Shown piece by piece: positions 8,732-19,059 of a stretch of DNA of 64,000 nucleotides; the stretch's first letter is position 1, and every line of letters begins with the position of its first letter. Below the pieces are notes generated by a model, which saw only the letters and a list, made by a program, of their open reading frames with translations, was not told the DNA's origin and searched no databases. Source of the stretch: Corynebacterium sp. HMSC036D02 (lineage in GTDB: Bacteria; Actinomycetota; Actinomycetes; Mycobacteriales; Mycobacteriaceae); the NCBI RefSeq assembly GCF_001836165.1, contig NZ_KV827649.1:37628-101627 (forward strand). Reading direction: 5' to 3'. The translations under genes and the position numbers were made by a program.

Positions 8732-8743
8732 AAGGGGTGCTGG

Positions 8744-9835
8744 CTACAGCACCTGAAGTTCCTTCGGATAGGCCGTGATGATCTTTGGCGCCCCTGAGGT
8801 GATAAAGAGGCTGTCCTCAATACGTACACCGCCCTTACCCGGAACGTAGATGCCCGGCTCAATGGTCAGCGTCATTCCTTCGGCCAGCTCGCCCTTGCCG
8901 GTTTGCGCAGCGGAGGGTCCTTCGTGCACGTCGAGGCCGATGCCGTGGCCAGTCGAGTGAACGAAATACTCGCCATAGCCGGCCTCAGTGATGATGTCAC
9001 GGCAGGCCGCGTCGACGTCGACAAGCTTGGCACCTGGCACCGCCGCCTTCACGCCAGCTTCCTGGGCGCGCAGGACAATGTCGTAGATTTCACGGGCGAA
9101 GTCAGTGACCTCACCGATAACGAAGGTGCGGGTGCAGTCGGAGTTAAAGCCGCGCAGGTGGGCTCCGAAGTCGATCGTGACCAAATCTCCCTTGCGCAAC
9201 TCGCGGTCATCCGCGCCGTGGTGTGGCTTAGCGGAGTTCTCACCGGAAGCCACAATGGTGTCAAAGCTCACACGTTCCGAACCGAGCATGCGCATGCGGT
9301 ACTCCAAATCAGCAGCGACCTGACGTTCCGTGCGCCCAGCGGCAACCTCCCCGGCCTCCACGAGATCGGTGAGTGCCTGATTTGCCAGGGCAGCGATTTC
9401 CTCGAGCTTCTGCAGCTCAACACGATCCTTGACCAAGCGGATCTTCTCAATCACGCCGGTGACCGGTACCAGCGTCACGCCCTCCGGCTTCGCCTTCTCC
9501 AGACGCTCCAGTTGTGAGACGGTGAGGTAGTCGGCTTCATAGCCCACGCGTAGATCTTGGGAAACCTGCCCCAGCAAGTGCGGGCCCACATCGCGACCGA
9601 GGCTGGCTTCAATGTCTGGAACCTCTTCGGCGATCTGCGTGGTATAGCGACCGTCCGTTGCCATGAGCGCGGAGAGGTCCTTGCGCAACAGCAGTCCACC
9701 ATTCGACCCCGAGAACCCGGTCAAGTAACGCACGTGCGTCAGGTGGGTAACGATAATGGCGTCAATGCGCTGACCAGTCAGCTCAGTCATGAGCTTGCGG
9801 CGGCGGTTGCTATAACGAGTATCGGCTAATGCCAT
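8744..9835 (-). CDS. pepQ: Xaa-Pro aminopeptidase / M24 metallopeptidase
   Basis: The 363-residue cytoplasmic peptidase cleaves X-Pro peptides. The N-terminal creatinase-like domain spans about residues 1-130 and the pita-bread catalytic domain about 140-363. The five metal ligands are visible: the two Asp in DFGAHLRGFNSDCTRTF, His in STGHGIGLDVHEG, Glu in IEPGIY and Glu in RIEDSLF. It lies 42 nt downstream of aroQ and 94 nt before efp. It could equally be called aminopeptidase P; corynebacterial annotation usually uses pepQ. Confidence 0.88.
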   Translation of the reverse strand: MALADTRYSNRRRKLMTELTGQRIDAIIVTHLTHVRYLTGFSGSNGGLLLRKDLSALMATDGRYTTQIAEEVPDIEASLGRDVGPHLLGQVSQDLRVGYEADYLTVSQLERLEKAKPEGVTLVPVTGVIEKIRLVKDRVELQKLEEIAALANQALTDLVEAGEVAAGRTERQVAADLEYRMRMLGSERVSFDTIVASGENSAKPHHGADDRELRKGDLVTIDFGAHLRGFNSDCTRTFVIGEVTDFAREIYDIVLRAQEAGVKAAVPGAKLVDVDAACRDIITEAGYGEYFVHSTGHGIGLDVHEGPSAAQTGKGELAEGMTLTIEPGIYVPGKGGVRIEDSLFITSGAPKIITAYPKELQVL

Positions 9836-9877
9836 GAGAGAACCACTCCAATCAATTCAAGCGATACTTCATGATAG

Positions 9878-10303
9878 CTAATGCGCCAGGAAGTACCCCA
9901 GTGCCGCGACATAGCCATAAGAACCGAGGCCCGCAATAACACCGCGAGCGATGGGGCTTATGTAAGAGTGCTGCCGGAACGCTTCCCGCGCATGCACATT
10001 GGAGAGGTGTACCTCAACGAATCCTGGGCCATCGGCTACCTCCGCCAAGGCATCACGCAGGGCCACCGAGGTATGTGTAAAACCACCCGGGTTGATGATG
10101 ACCGGCCAGCCCTCATCGGCAGCGCGATGCACCTGTTCAATGAGTTCGCCCTCGTGGTTGGATTGGAAGAAGACGATCTCTTCCTCCCCCGCCGCCGCAC
10201 GGACGCGAGTCTCTATATCCTCCAAGGTTTCGCTGCCATAGATTTCTGGCTGGCGCTTGCCCAGGCGGTTAAGGTTCGGGCCGTTGAGGACGAGAATAGT
10301 CAT
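9878..10303 (-). CDS. aroQ: 3-dehydroquinate dehydratase, type II
   Basis: It dehydrates 3-dehydroquinate to 3-dehydroshikimate, step three of the shikimate pathway. The 141-residue protein has the type II signature [18 protein letters not shown] near the N-terminus, with its flexible-loop Arg and catalytic Tyr. It also has [16 protein letters not shown] and the [16 protein letters not shown] region carrying the catalytic His. Type II enzymes form dodecamers. The gene follows aroB by 18 nt and precedes pepQ. In C. glutamicum the same enzyme is often called aroD. Confidence 0.95.
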   Translation of the reverse strand: MTILVLNGPNLNRLGKRQPEIYGSETLEDIETRVRAAAGEEEIVFFQSNHEGELIEQVHRAADEGWPVIINPGGFTHTSVALRDALAEVADGPGFVEVHLSNVHAREAFRQHSYISPIARGVIAGLGSYGYVAALGYFLAH

Positions 10304-10321
10304 GGCGAACTCCTTAAATTC

Positions 10322-11392
10322 CTAAGCGGTGAGCTGCGCGTAGGCTGCGCGCAGCTCCTCATCAGTGGCATCTTCCAATCGCGTGGTTTCCCCGATCCCG
10401 GTGAGCGCTACAAAGCGGATGTGGCCGCCGCGGTTTTTCTTGTCATGGCGCATTGCATCCAGCAGCTCCTCGAAATGTCCCTGCTCATAAGTGGTCGGCA
10501 GCCCGATCCGGGTCAAGATGTCGCGGTGCGTGGCCACGAGGTTGGCATCGATAAGCCCGCGCGCGTGGGATAGGTGAGCAATGAACATCATTCCCACCGC
10601 CACCGCGCGGCCGTGGCGCCACGAGTAATTCTCGCGACGCTCCACTGCGTGGCCGAAGGTGTGACCGTAATTGAGGGTCTCGCGCAGCCCGGATTCCTTC
10701 AAGTCCTGGCCCACCACGTGTGCCTTGACCGCAATAGAACGCTCGATGAGCTCCGGCAGCAGGCCGTCGGGCTCAAGACATGCAGCGGCATCCTTCAGGT
10801 AGTGCTCAATGATCTGCGGGTCATGGATGAAGCCAGTCTTGATGATTTCTGCAGAACCGGCGACTATTTCGTCGGCCGGTAGCGTGCGCAAATGATCCAG
10901 ATCAACAAAGACTGAGTCCGGCTCGTGGAAAGCCCCAACCAGGTTCTTTCCCGCGGCGGTGTTGATGCCGGTTTTGCCGCCCACGGCGGCATCCACCATG
11001 GCGAGCAACGTCGTCGGTGCCTGAATCACCGGGATACCGCGCATCCACGTGGCCGCAGCAAACCCAGCCAGGTCTGTCACCGCACCACCGCCTAGGCCAA
11101 TGACTGCGTCACGGCGACTAAACCCTGCCTCGCCGAAAATATCCCACAAGCGAGCGAGCACGTCGAGCTGCTTTGCGGCTTCGGCATCGGGGACCGCAAC
11201 TGAGGTGGCTTTAATCCCCTGTGCTCGAGCCTGTTCAACTAGGTCATGGGCAGCTTGCGCGAGCGGCGGTTGGTGGATGATTGCGACCTTAGCCGCACCA
11301 ATCGCCGCGGCGCGCTTAATCATGGCGGTACTCAGGCCACTGCCAAGAGTGACCTCATAAGGTGATGGTCCATTAACAGCAATGGTGTGCAT
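10322..11392 (-). CDS. aroB: 3-dehydroquinate synthase
   Basis: It converts DAHP to 3-dehydroquinate, using catalytic NAD+ and a divalent metal. The 356-residue protein shows the NAD-binding [19 protein letters not shown] motif. Metal ligands sit in [10 protein letters not shown] (Glu) and in [14 protein letters not shown] (His). It lies between aroK (75 nt upstream) and aroQ (18 nt downstream), in the shikimate operon that begins at aroC. Confidence 0.96.
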   Translation of the reverse strand: MHTIAVNGPSPYEVTLGSGLSTAMIKRAAAIGAAKVAIIHQPPLAQAAHDLVEQARAQGIKATSVAVPDAEAAKQLDVLARLWDIFGEAGFSRRDAVIGLGGGAVTDLAGFAAATWMRGIPVIQAPTTLLAMVDAAVGGKTGINTAAGKNLVGAFHEPDSVFVDLDHLRTLPADEIVAGSAEIIKTGFIHDPQIIEHYLKDAAACLEPDGLLPELIERSIAVKAHVVGQDLKESGLRETLNYGHTFGHAVERRENYSWRHGRAVAVGMMFIAHLSHARGLIDANLVATHRDILTRIGLPTTYEQGHFEELLDAMRHDKKNRGGHIRFVALTGIGETTRLEDATDEELRAAYAQLTA

Positions 11393-11467
11393 GGGTGGTG
11401 CTCCTTTGGCTGGGGTGGCAAGGTTCGTGAGGCGTTGACATGTAGCGGGTAAAGAAGGTTCGTTTTC

Positions 11468-11977
11468 CTAGAAGGTTTCGAGGAAGCTCAAGATGTCACC
11501 CACCACCTGCTGCGGGGAGCGCACACCCGTGCGCACCTTTAGGTCAGCCACCTCGCTGTAGAGGGGCCGGCGCGCTTCCAAAAGCTGGGTGTAGTGCGCC
11601 AGCGGGTCCGCAGACTCCAGCACAGGTCGGTTGCTATCCCCCAGCGTGCGGGTTACGCCTTCTTCGGGAGTGATATCAAGGAATACAACAGTCAGGCCAT
11701 CGAGCAGGGCTCGCGTGGATTCAGTCAGTACTGCCCCGCCGCCTAAACTCACCACACCAGTAGTGGCGAGTGCCTCGCGCACTACTTCGGCTTCGACCTC
11801 ACGGAATGCTGGTTCACCCAGCTCAGAGAAAACCTCGCCGCAAGCCTTGCCGTAGCGGGCCTCGATAAGGGCATCGGAGTCAACAACCTCGCAGTTCAGC
11901 GCCCGGGAGAGGCGCCTGCCAATCGTGGTCTTTCCGGAACCGGGAGGCCCTACGAGAACGACGTGCGGGGAGTTCAT
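11468..11977 (-). CDS. aroK: Shikimate kinase
   Basis: It phosphorylates shikimate at O3 with ATP. The 169-residue P-loop kinase has Walker [10 protein letters not shown] (residues about 10-18), [11 protein letters not shown] for shikimate binding, SLGGGAV and the lid-region SNRPVL motif. It overlaps aroC by 4 nt (ATGA), so translation is coupled. Confidence 0.96.
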   Translation of the reverse strand: MNSPHVVLVGPPGSGKTTIGRRLSRALNCEVVDSDALIEARYGKACGEVFSELGEPAFREVEAEVVREALATTGVVSLGGGAVLTESTRALLDGLTVVFLDITPEEGVTRTLGDSNRPVLESADPLAHYTQLLEARRPLYSEVADLKVRTGVRSPQQVVGDILSFLETF

Positions 11978-13185
11978 GCCTCACCCCAATCCAGGCGGCT
12001 AGCCACGTAATCCTGGTAGGCAGCAATGTTTCGCTTGGTCTCGGCCAAGCTATCGCCACCAAATTTCTCCAACACGGCACGCGCAAGGACGAGAGCTACC
12101 ATGGCTTCGGCCACTACACCAGCCGCTGGAACTGCGCAGACATCAGAACGCTGATGGATGGCAGTGGCTGCCCCACCGGTGGACATATCAACGGTCTTCA
12201 GGGCACGCGGGACCGTGGAAATCGGCTTCATCGCCGCACGCAAACGCAGCGTCTGGCCGTTGGTCATACCGCCTTCCAGACCACCAGCGCGGTTGGTCTC
12301 ACGATCCACACCATTGTCAGTGCGGACCATTTCATCGTGTGCCTCGCTACCGCGGCGGCGGGCCTCAGCGAAACCATCGCCGACCTCGACGCCCTTGATC
12401 GCCTGAATACCCATCAAGGCGGCGGCGAGCTGTGCGTCGAGGCGGTCTTCACCCGAGGTGTGCGAGCCCAAGCCAATCGGCAAGCCCTCCACGATGACCT
12501 CTACGATGCCGCCGAGGGTATCGCCCTGCTTCTTGGCGGTCTCGATTTCTGAAATCATCGATTCCTCTGCGGCCTTATCGCAGGCACGTACCGGTGAAGC
12601 ATCAATAGCCTCAAGGTCCGCGAAGCTAGGGTGCGGGCCCTCATAAGGTTCAGAGGCACCAATGGAGATGACGTGGGACAGCACCTCGACTCCCAGGGTT
12701 TCGCGGAGGAAGTTGCGCGCGACCGTGGCTGCGGCCACGCGAGCAGCGGTTTCACGCGCGGAGGAGCGCTCCAAGATGGGGCGAGCCTCGGAGTGATCAA
12801 ACTTCACCATTCCAGCGAAATCGGCGTGACCGGGACGCGGGCGAGTCAGCGGGGCACCGCGACCGGAGGCCATAGCTTTAGCGACCTCTGGGTCCTCAAG
12901 ATCCAAGGCCTCGGGCGACATGATGGTAGTCCACTTTGGCCACTCCGTGTTGCCGATCATGATCGCGATGGGGCTTCCCAGGGTAAGACCGTGGCGGATG
13001 CCGCTGAGCAGAGTGAGATCATCGGCCTCGAACTTCATGCGGGCGCCCCGGCCATAGCCGAGGCGGCGGCGAGAGAGCTGGAGAGCAATATCGTCTTGAG
13101 AAATGGGAACCCCGGCTGGCATGTGCTCAATGAGTGCAACGAGTGCCTGGCCGTGAGATTCACCTGCGGTAGTCCAACGAAGCAT
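11974..13185 (-). CDS. aroC: Chorismate synthase
   Basis: It converts EPSP to chorismate with reduced FMN. The protein is about 403 residues, starting [16 protein letters not shown], the chorismate synthase N-terminal signature. Further signatures are [40 protein letters not shown] and [18 protein letters not shown] chose ATG 13185 because the protein family starts here and GATAAT lies 7 nt upstream, which suggests a leaderless mRNA. It is the first gene of the aroC-K-B-Q-pepQ cluster. Confidence 0.96.
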   Translation of the reverse strand: MLRWTTAGESHGQALVALIEHMPAGVPISQDDIALQLSRRRLGYGRGARMKFEADDLTLLSGIRHGLTLGSPIAIMIGNTEWPKWTTIMSPEALDLEDPEVAKAMASGRGAPLTRPRPGHADFAGMVKFDHSEARPILERSSARETAARVAAATVARNFLRETLGVEVLSHVISIGASEPYEGPHPSFADLEAIDASPVRACDKAAEESMISEIETAKKQGDTLGGIVEVIVEGLPIGLGSHTSGEDRLDAQLAAALMGIQAIKGVEVGDGFAEARRRGSEAHDEMVRTDNGVDRETNRAGGLEGGMTNGQTLRLRAAMKPISTVPRALKTVDMSTGGAATAIHQRSDVCAVPAAGVVAEAMVALVLARAVLEKFGGDSLAETKRNIAAYQDYVASRLDWGEA

Positions 13186-13192
13186 GCGGACT

Positions 13193-13198
13193 ATTATC
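13193..13198 (-). promoter_or_regulatory. -10 box GATAAT of aroC (leaderless)
   Basis: On the minus strand GATAAT is followed by the 7 nt AGTCCGC and then ATG 13185. There is no ribosome binding site between them. The layout matches the leaderless pattern seen at polA. Confidence 0.55.
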
Positions 13199-13236
13199 AC
13201 ACGCCAGGGTTTCCTTCGGGGCCACTAGGCCGACTA

Positions 13237-13629
13237 TTACACCGTGTCGGGGCAAAATATCACGACAAGTCCTGCGGCAATCAGCATCCCGGGTCCATGC
13301 GCAGGTGTCCTATCCCTGGCTATATAGCCCCAGAGCACCGTGCTTAACGACGCCCCCATCATCGCCAGCGCGACCCCCGGTACTCCCGCCGCATGGGCGG
13401 TCACCATTCCTAGCGGCAGCGCCAGCTTTAGGTCTCCCCCGCCCACGCTTCCGGCACGGCTCAGCAAGGCAACCAGAATATAAAGTCCTGGCCACAGCAG
13501 CCCGGCAGGGTCGAACCACCACAGCGACAGTACGGCGGCAGGCAGGGTCAAATAGTTAGGCAGGCGTTTGAAACGCAGGTCATAAATAATTAAGGTGCAC
13601 CCCCACGCCAAGAAAAGCACGTCCCCCAT
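13237..13629 (-). CDS. A24 prepilin-type peptidase (peptidase domain only)
   Basis: This small polytopic membrane protein of about 130 residues has the two catalytic Asp motifs of A24 aspartic peptidases. These are YDLRFKRLPNYLT near the N-terminus and GGGDLKLALPLG (the GxGD motif) in the middle. It lacks the cysteine-rich methyltransferase half of classical PilD. It should cleave prepilin-like leader peptides at the membrane. No pilin or Tad genes are in the window, so its substrates must lie elsewhere. ATG 13629 is preferred over an upstream TTG (13659) because TAGGCT lies 8 nt ahead. Confidence 0.8.
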   Translation of the reverse strand: MGDVLFLAWGCTLIIYDLRFKRLPNYLTLPAAVLSLWWFDPAGLLWPGLYILVALLSRAGSVGGGDLKLALPLGMVTAHAAGVPGVALAMMGASLSTVLWGYIARDRTPAHGPGMLIAAGLVVIFCPDTV

Positions 13630-13688
13630 GGTCCCGCAGCCTACCGCGTGGGCGGACAAGACGCACGCGGTAAGCTGCGGGGAATTGC

Positions 13689-14495
13689 TTAGAGCAGCTT
13701 GAGCGCCTTGTTGAGCGCCGCCAGCATCTCTGCCCGCGGGGCGGTGTGCCCGGTAAATTGCTCAAACTGTGAATAGGCCTGGTTCGCCAGCATGATGTGC
13801 CCGCCGACGGTCGGGTAGCCATCAGCGGCCGCATACACTGTGAGCGGAGTAGGCCACGGATCGTAAATAACGTCAAAGACCGGCGCCTTGGCCAGCTGCG
13901 TCAGGTATCCCTCCACCGCAGCAGAGGGCACGGTGGAGACAAGGAGATCTGCTGCTCTCGCAAGCCCTGCTAGATCATCCTCGAAGTCTGCCGCATAGAG
14001 CGTGAGACCGAGGGCCTCAGCGAGCGGGCGCAGCTCTGCTAAACGGTCGGAGCGATTCAACACGGTAACATGCTTCACGCCGCGCTGAGCCAGACCCCAC
14101 AGGACCGGCCGCGCGGTACCGCCGGCGCCGATGAGCAGCGCCGAAGACGGCTGGGAAGAGCCCAGAAGCTCATCCAGCGCGCCCAGCACGCCTTCGGTAT
14201 CCGTGTTATCCGCGCGCCACCCTTCCGAGGTGCGCACCAAGGTGTTCGCGGAGCCGATGAGCTCAGCTCGATCGCTGACGATATCAGCACAGGCGAGGGC
14301 ATCGAACTTGAGCGGCATGGTGACGGAGAAACCGCAGTACTCCTCGCCTACTTCGGCGAGGAAGGCGGGCAAGTCCGTCACCTCATGCTTGGTATAGTCC
14401 CACTCCTTCAGGCTCAAGGCCTCATACCCTGCGTTATGCAGGACTGGTGAAAGCGAGTGGGCAATGGGGCTGCCCAAGACTGCGGCGCGCGGCAT
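13689..14495 (-). CDS. aroE: Shikimate dehydrogenase
   Basis: It reduces 3-dehydroshikimate to shikimate with NADPH. The 268-residue protein starts MPRAAVLGSPIAHSLSP, the substrate-binding signature. SVTMPLKFDAL contains the catalytic Lys, and the Rossmann loop is GAGGTARPVLWGL. Other reading starts upstream have no family similarity, so ATG 14495 is chosen. It lies 4 nt after the mltG stop. With aroC/K/B/Q this window holds five shikimate-pathway steps in two nearby operons. Confidence 0.94.
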   Translation of the reverse strand: MPRAAVLGSPIAHSLSPVLHNAGYEALSLKEWDYTKHEVTDLPAFLAEVGEEYCGFSVTMPLKFDALACADIVSDRAELIGSANTLVRTSEGWRADNTDTEGVLGALDELLGSSQPSSALLIGAGGTARPVLWGLAQRGVKHVTVLNRSDRLAELRPLAEALGLTLYAADFEDDLAGLARAADLLVSTVPSAAVEGYLTQLAKAPVFDVIYDPWPTPLTVYAAADGYPTVGGHIMLANQAYSQFEQFTGHTAPRAEMLAALNKALKLL

Positions 14496-14499
14496 CAGA

Positions 14500-15708
14500 T
14501 TACTGCTCCTCGGCCGGTGCCTCACCAACGGCCTCGCGCTGGCTGTCCAGGATGCCGGAGCGCACCGCATCATCAACGTTGGCGAGGTGCTCATCGTAGT
14601 TATCGGTAAACACCGTGGTGCCCTTGTCATCGACGGTGACAAAGAAGAGCCAGTTACCTTCCGCTGGGTTCTCCATGGCCTGGATAGCTTCCTCCGAAGG
14701 AGAGGCAATCGGCGAATCAGGAAGACCGTCCTTGGCATAGGTATTCCATGGCGTCTCGCGGTGGCGGTCCTCATCGGTGGTGGCCAGCTCCACGTCCTCG
14801 AGGCCATAGTTCACGGTGGAGTCCAACTCCAGGCGCATCGGCTCATCGAGACGGTTGAGGATCACTCGAGCAACCTTGTCGAATTCACCAGCCGGGGACT
14901 CGCGCTCCACCAGGGAAGCCGCAGTCAGAAGCTCATAGGGCTTCAAACCAATTGCTTGGGCGCGGTCAACGATGTTGGTGTCGTTGTACTTCTTCGTCGA
15001 GCGGGTGATCAGATCCGTCAGAATCTCCTGGGCATCCATGTTCGGGTCGAGCACATACTGGCCTGGGGCAATCAGCCCCTCAAGGCGCTTCGGGTCCTCG
15101 CCTCGTGCGCGAACCTCTTCCAGGGCCCACTCCGGTGCGCCCAGCTCAGCCGGGTCCACGGTGGCCGCAATCTTCTCGAGCTCTTCAGCGGAAACGCAGC
15201 CGCCTTCCTTACACGAAACCTGGGAAATCAAGGAGTAAATGCCGTAGCGAACATCACCGCCGAGCACATTGACATCGAGCAGCGTTGCACCGCCTTGGAC
15301 GTCGAGGAGGTCCACCATATTGGCTTCATCGAGCAGCGCTTCGACGGCTGCCTTCGCGCTCATCTCCTCCTGGAGACGGTAGAAGCCGGGCTTGATTTGG
15401 CTTGCGCGTGGGTTGGAGTTGGCCGCTGAGGAGAAAGCTTCGGATGTCTTCACCACGTTCTTTTCTGCCAGCTCGGGTGCCAGTTCACCCATGGATGAGC
15501 CTTCTGGGACCTGAACGAGCTGGGTTACTCCATTACCTTGTCCCTCGTAGTCCAAGGTGCTGCCTCCTCCCAACAGGCGGAAACCGATGTAGCCGAGTCC
15601 ACCGATGATGAGGACCAAGCTCGCAATGAGCACGGCCATGCCGCGCTGACGGCGCTTGACATATTGAGGTTCCATCGAGCGTCCGATGCGTGAAGGTTTA
15701 CGGCTCAC
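14500..15708 (-). CDS. mltG: Endolytic murein transglycosylase MltG
   Basis: The 402-residue membrane-anchored lytic transglycosylase is thought to cleave nascent peptidoglycan strands and set glycan length. There is one N-terminal membrane span (residues about 24-46, [17 protein letters not shown]). A LysM-like region follows, then the YceG catalytic domain with the key Glu in [12 protein letters not shown] and DSTVNYGL downstream. The GTG start at 15708 overlaps ruvX by 11 nt. The alaS-ruvX-mltG-aroE order is widely conserved in actinobacteria. Confidence 0.93.
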   Translation of the reverse strand: MSRKPSRIGRSMEPQYVKRRQRGMAVLIASLVLIIGGLGYIGFRLLGGGSTLDYEGQGNGVTQLVQVPEGSSMGELAPELAEKNVVKTSEAFSSAANSNPRASQIKPGFYRLQEEMSAKAAVEALLDEANMVDLLDVQGGATLLDVNVLGGDVRYGIYSLISQVSCKEGGCVSAEELEKIAATVDPAELGAPEWALEEVRARGEDPKRLEGLIAPGQYVLDPNMDAQEILTDLITRSTKKYNDTNIVDRAQAIGLKPYELLTAASLVERESPAGEFDKVARVILNRLDEPMRLELDSTVNYGLEDVELATTDEDRHRETPWNTYAKDGLPDSPIASPSEEAIQAMENPAEGNWLFFVTVDDKGTTVFTDNYDEHLANVDDAVRSGILDSQREAVGEAPAEEQ

Positions 15709-16246
15709 GTACTTCGTCTCCTACGTTTGAAGGGCTGTGGCCGTTCAACGCGAAATGGCGCGCATCCAGCCAGGACTGCAAAATTTCCACCGCGGCCGCT
15801 TGGTCAATGACCGAGCGGCCACGCTTCTCTGACACGCCAGAGGCCCGCAAAGCAGAGGTTGCCACCACCGTAGTGAGGCGCTCATCCACCATTCGCACGG
15901 GCGGAGGTTCCTTCATCCTGTCATCTTTTGCCAAGCGGCGGCGGATACGAAACGCGATTTCCTTGGCATGTTTAACACTTGATGAGCCATTGCCTTTGAG
16001 ATCACGCGGCAAACCAACAGCCACCTCGACGGCGTCATACTCATGGATCAGGTCAAGCAAACGGTCAATATCGCCCTTGTCGCGATCCTTAAACCCGGTC
16101 TCACGCCGGACGGTTTCGACCGGCATGGCCAAGCGCGCGTCCCGGTCAGATACCGCCACGCCGATACGGACGGTACCGACATCGAGGCCCAATCGGCGCC
16201 CCGGGCCGGGATCGTCCACACCTGGTTTGTCGGGTTCTACGGCCAT
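15698..16246 (-). CDS. ruvX: Putative pre-16S rRNA nuclease / Holliday junction resolvase-like RuvX
   Basis: The 182-residue protein has an RNase H-like fold. Motifs are [16 protein letters not shown] near residue 19, VGLPRDLKG in the middle and DERLTTVVA toward the C-terminus, with acidic metal-binding residues in each. YqgF/RuvX trims 16S rRNA ends in E. coli. A resolvase activity has been shown for some homologues, including mycobacterial RuvX. It overlaps mltG by 11 nt and lies 58 nt after alaS. Confidence 0.92.
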   Translation of the reverse strand: MAVEPDKPGVDDPGPGRRLGLDVGTVRIGVAVSDRDARLAMPVETVRRETGFKDRDKGDIDRLLDLIHEYDAVEVAVGLPRDLKGNGSSSVKHAKEIAFRIRRRLAKDDRMKEPPPVRMVDERLTTVVATSALRASGVSEKRGRSVIDQAAAVEILQSWLDARHFALNGHSPSNVGDEVREP

Positions 16247-16304
16247 CGTGCTCCTCCTGGTTCTGCGAGTCAGCTACAACTGCACGCCAATTAAGGCGCG
16301 CTCG

Positions 16305-18992
16305 TTAGTGGGCTTCGAGCTCATCACGGACGGAGTCGAAGGCCTGCTGGAGGCCTTCGACGTTGGCGCCGGAGCCTTGTGCCATATCGGGCTTACCGCC
16401 ACCCTTGCCGTCAACATAGCCGGAAACCACTTTAACCAAGTCCCCAGCCTTGACACCACGTTCGTTGGCAGCCTTGGTAGCCCCCACGATGAATGGCAAC
16501 TTGCCGCCCTCATTCTCCGACGCCAAGACGACCACAGCAGCGACATCGCCGAGGCGGTTCTTGATATCGGAGGCCAGCGTACGCAGGTCACCGCCGTTCA
16601 CGCCCTTTGGTAGCTTGGCAGCCACGAGGGTGAAATCGTTGATGGTCTTCGCCGTCGAGATCATCTCCGCGGTCTGGGACATGAGCCGGGCCTTGTGAAG
16701 CTCGGCAATTTGCTTCTCAGCGGCTTTGAGCTTCTCCGTCAACTGCGCGATGCGCTCCGGCAGGTCCTCAGTCTGGACTTTGAGCTCGCGGGAGACCCCC
16801 TCTACGAGGGCGGTCTCCTTCGAGTAGTAGCGGAATGCATCCAGGCCCGAATAAGCCTCGATACGGCGCGCGCCCGAGCCCACGGAGGATTCGCCGAGGA
16901 CAGACACCGGGCCGATCTCTGCGGTGTTCTTTACGTGCGTACCACCACAAAGCTCGATGGAAAAGGGTCCGCCCATCTCCACGACGCGGACCTCAGAACC
17001 GTAGTTCTCACCAAAGAGGGCCATCGCGCCCATCTCCTTGGCCTTGTCCAAGGAGGTCTCGATGGTATTGACCGGGAAGTGCTGGTCCACTGCCTGGTTA
17101 GTCACCAAAGCGATCTCATCGAGCTGCTCCTGGGTGAGCTGGTCGGTGTAGTTGAAGTCAAAGCGCAGGTAGCCCGGACGGTTCAAGGAACCAGCCTGGA
17201 CTGCAGTCGGGCCCAGTACCTGGCGCAGCGCGGCGTGGATGAGGTGCGTGGCGGAGTGCGCCTGCACGGCGCCGTGGCGCCATTGTTCATCAACGGCAGC
17301 CGTCACGCCGTTGCCCAACTCAAGGCCGCCGGCGGTCACCGTGGCCTTGTGGACCCACAGCTTCTTGCCGATCTTCTGCACGTCGTTGACCTCAAGGAGG
17401 GTCTCGCCAGCGATAATGCGGCCCCGGTCGGCGGTCTGGCCGCCGGCTTCGGCGTAGAGCGGCGACTGGTCCAGAATTACCTCGACGGTGTCTCCTGTCT
17501 CGACCTCAGTGACCTTCTCGCCATCGCGCACAAGGCCGATGACCTTGGCCTCGGACTCCAAGGTTTCATAGCCCGTGAACAGGGTCGGGTGATTATCCAC
17601 CCACTCGCGGTAGAGCGACAAGTCAGCATGACCATGCTTCTTGGCCTGGTTATCAGCCTTGGCACGGCGGCGCTGCTCGCCCATGGCGGCGTCGAAGCCG
17701 TCCATATCTACGGTCAAACCGGCTTCCTGCGCCATCTCCAGGGTCAAGTCGATGGGGAAACCATAGGTATCGTGCAGTTCAAAAGCCTTCTCGCCGGAGA
17801 GGACCTTCGGAGTGGCCGCACGAGAGGTGTTCTTCAGCTCGGTCACGGCTTCGTCGAAAAGCTTGGTGCCCGACTCCAGCGTCTTCAGGAAGGCCTTCTC
17901 CTCCGCCACGGCAACGCGCAGAATACGCTCGCGGTTTTCTGCGATCTCCGGGTAGGACGGGGTCATGGTGTCCATGATGGTGTTCATGAAACGCTCCATG
18001 GTCGCCCCCTTCGCGCCCAACAACTTAGCGGAGCGAATGATGCGACGAAGCAGGCGACGCAGAATGTAGCCACGCCCCTCGTTACCGGGGGTAACGCCAT
18101 CCAAGATGAGCATCATGCCGGTGCGCGAGTGGTCTGCCACTACGCGGAAACGGATCAGGTCTTCCTTCGGCGCATCCGGAACGTACTTCGCACCGGTGAG
18201 CTCTTCGGCTACGTCGATAACCGGGCGCAGCAGATCCGTCTCATAAACATTGTCCACGCCCTGCAGGATGCAGGCGACGCGCTCGATGCCCATGCCGGTA
18301 TCGATATTCTTCTTGGGCAGCTCACCAATGATTTCAAAGTTGCCCTTGCCGATGCCTTCGCCGCGCTCGTTCTGCATGAAGACCAAGTTCCAGATCTCCA
18401 TGTAGCGGTTATCGTCCGCGACGGGACCACCGTCCTGGCCATATTCCGGACCGCGGTCATAATAGATCTCGGAGCACGGACCGCACGGGCCGGGGATACC
18501 CATGGACCAGTAATTATCCTCCATTCCGAGGCGCTGGATGCGCTCGCGGGGAACGCCGATCTTGTTGTGCCAGATATCAGCTGCCTCATCGTCATCGAGG
18601 TAGACCGTGACCCATAAACGCTCGGGGTCGAGCCCCAAGCCGCCATCCTCTACCGAGTTCGTCAGAAGGTTCCAGGCGTGGGTAATGGCCCCCTCCTTGA
18701 AGTACTGGCCAAAGGAGAAGTTGCCTGCCATCTGGAAGAAGGTGTTGTGGCGGGTGGTGATGCCTACTTCCTCGATATCCAAGGTGCGCACGCATTTCTG
18801 GATAGAGGTCGCCGTACCGTTAGCAAAAGGCGGGTTCTGCTGGCCCAAGAAGTAGGGCTTGAAGGGAACCATGCCGGCGTTGACGAAGAGCAGGTTCGGG
18901 TCATCCAGGATCAGCGATGCGCTGGGCACAGCCTCGTGGCCGGCCTTGACGAAGTGCTGGGTAAAGCGTTCCCGGATCTCATGAGTCTTCAC
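16305..18992 (-). CDS. alaS: Alanyl-tRNA synthetase
   Basis: It charges tRNA-Ala. The protein has about 895 residues with three modules: the class II catalytic domain ([17 protein letters not shown] through about 450), the editing domain ([12 protein letters not shown] and CGGTHVKNT zinc ligands, about 570-690) and the C-Ala domain (about 740-895, ending in a Gly-rich [11 protein letters not shown] segment). I chose GTG 18992 because AAGGA lies 9 nt upstream. A TTG at 18998 is too close to that site. Confidence 0.97.
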   Translation of the reverse strand: MKTHEIRERFTQHFVKAGHEAVPSASLILDDPNLLFVNAGMVPFKPYFLGQQNPPFANGTATSIQKCVRTLDIEEVGITTRHNTFFQMAGNFSFGQYFKEGAITHAWNLLTNSVEDGGLGLDPERLWVTVYLDDDEAADIWHNKIGVPRERIQRLGMEDNYWSMGIPGPCGPCSEIYYDRGPEYGQDGGPVADDNRYMEIWNLVFMQNERGEGIGKGNFEIIGELPKKNIDTGMGIERVACILQGVDNVYETDLLRPVIDVAEELTGAKYVPDAPKEDLIRFRVVADHSRTGMMLILDGVTPGNEGRGYILRRLLRRIIRSAKLLGAKGATMERFMNTIMDTMTPSYPEIAENRERILRVAVAEEKAFLKTLESGTKLFDEAVTELKNTSRAATPKVLSGEKAFELHDTYGFPIDLTLEMAQEAGLTVDMDGFDAAMGEQRRRAKADNQAKKHGHADLSLYREWVDNHPTLFTGYETLESEAKVIGLVRDGEKVTEVETGDTVEVILDQSPLYAEAGGQTADRGRIIAGETLLEVNDVQKIGKKLWVHKATVTAGGLELGNGVTAAVDEQWRHGAVQAHSATHLIHAALRQVLGPTAVQAGSLNRPGYLRFDFNYTDQLTQEQLDEIALVTNQAVDQHFPVNTIETSLDKAKEMGAMALFGENYGSEVRVVEMGGPFSIELCGGTHVKNTAEIGPVSVLGESSVGSGARRIEAYSGLDAFRYYSKETALVEGVSRELKVQTEDLPERIAQLTEKLKAAEKQIAELHKARLMSQTAEMISTAKTINDFTLVAAKLPKGVNGGDLRTLASDIKNRLGDVAAVVVLASENEGGKLPFIVGATKAANERGVKAGDLVKVVSGYVDGKGGGKPDMAQGSGANVEGLQQAFDSVRDELEAH

Positions 18993-19059
18993 GAGCAAAA
19001 GTCCTTCACTGTTGAATGGTTTCTAGTCAGCGCTCAACTTTACCCGTCCGGTGCTGTGC

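Noticed and set aside
16695..18617. A plus-strand open frame of 640 codons
   Set aside because: It is fully antisense to alaS, which has all synthetase motifs. It has no start signal or family similarity.
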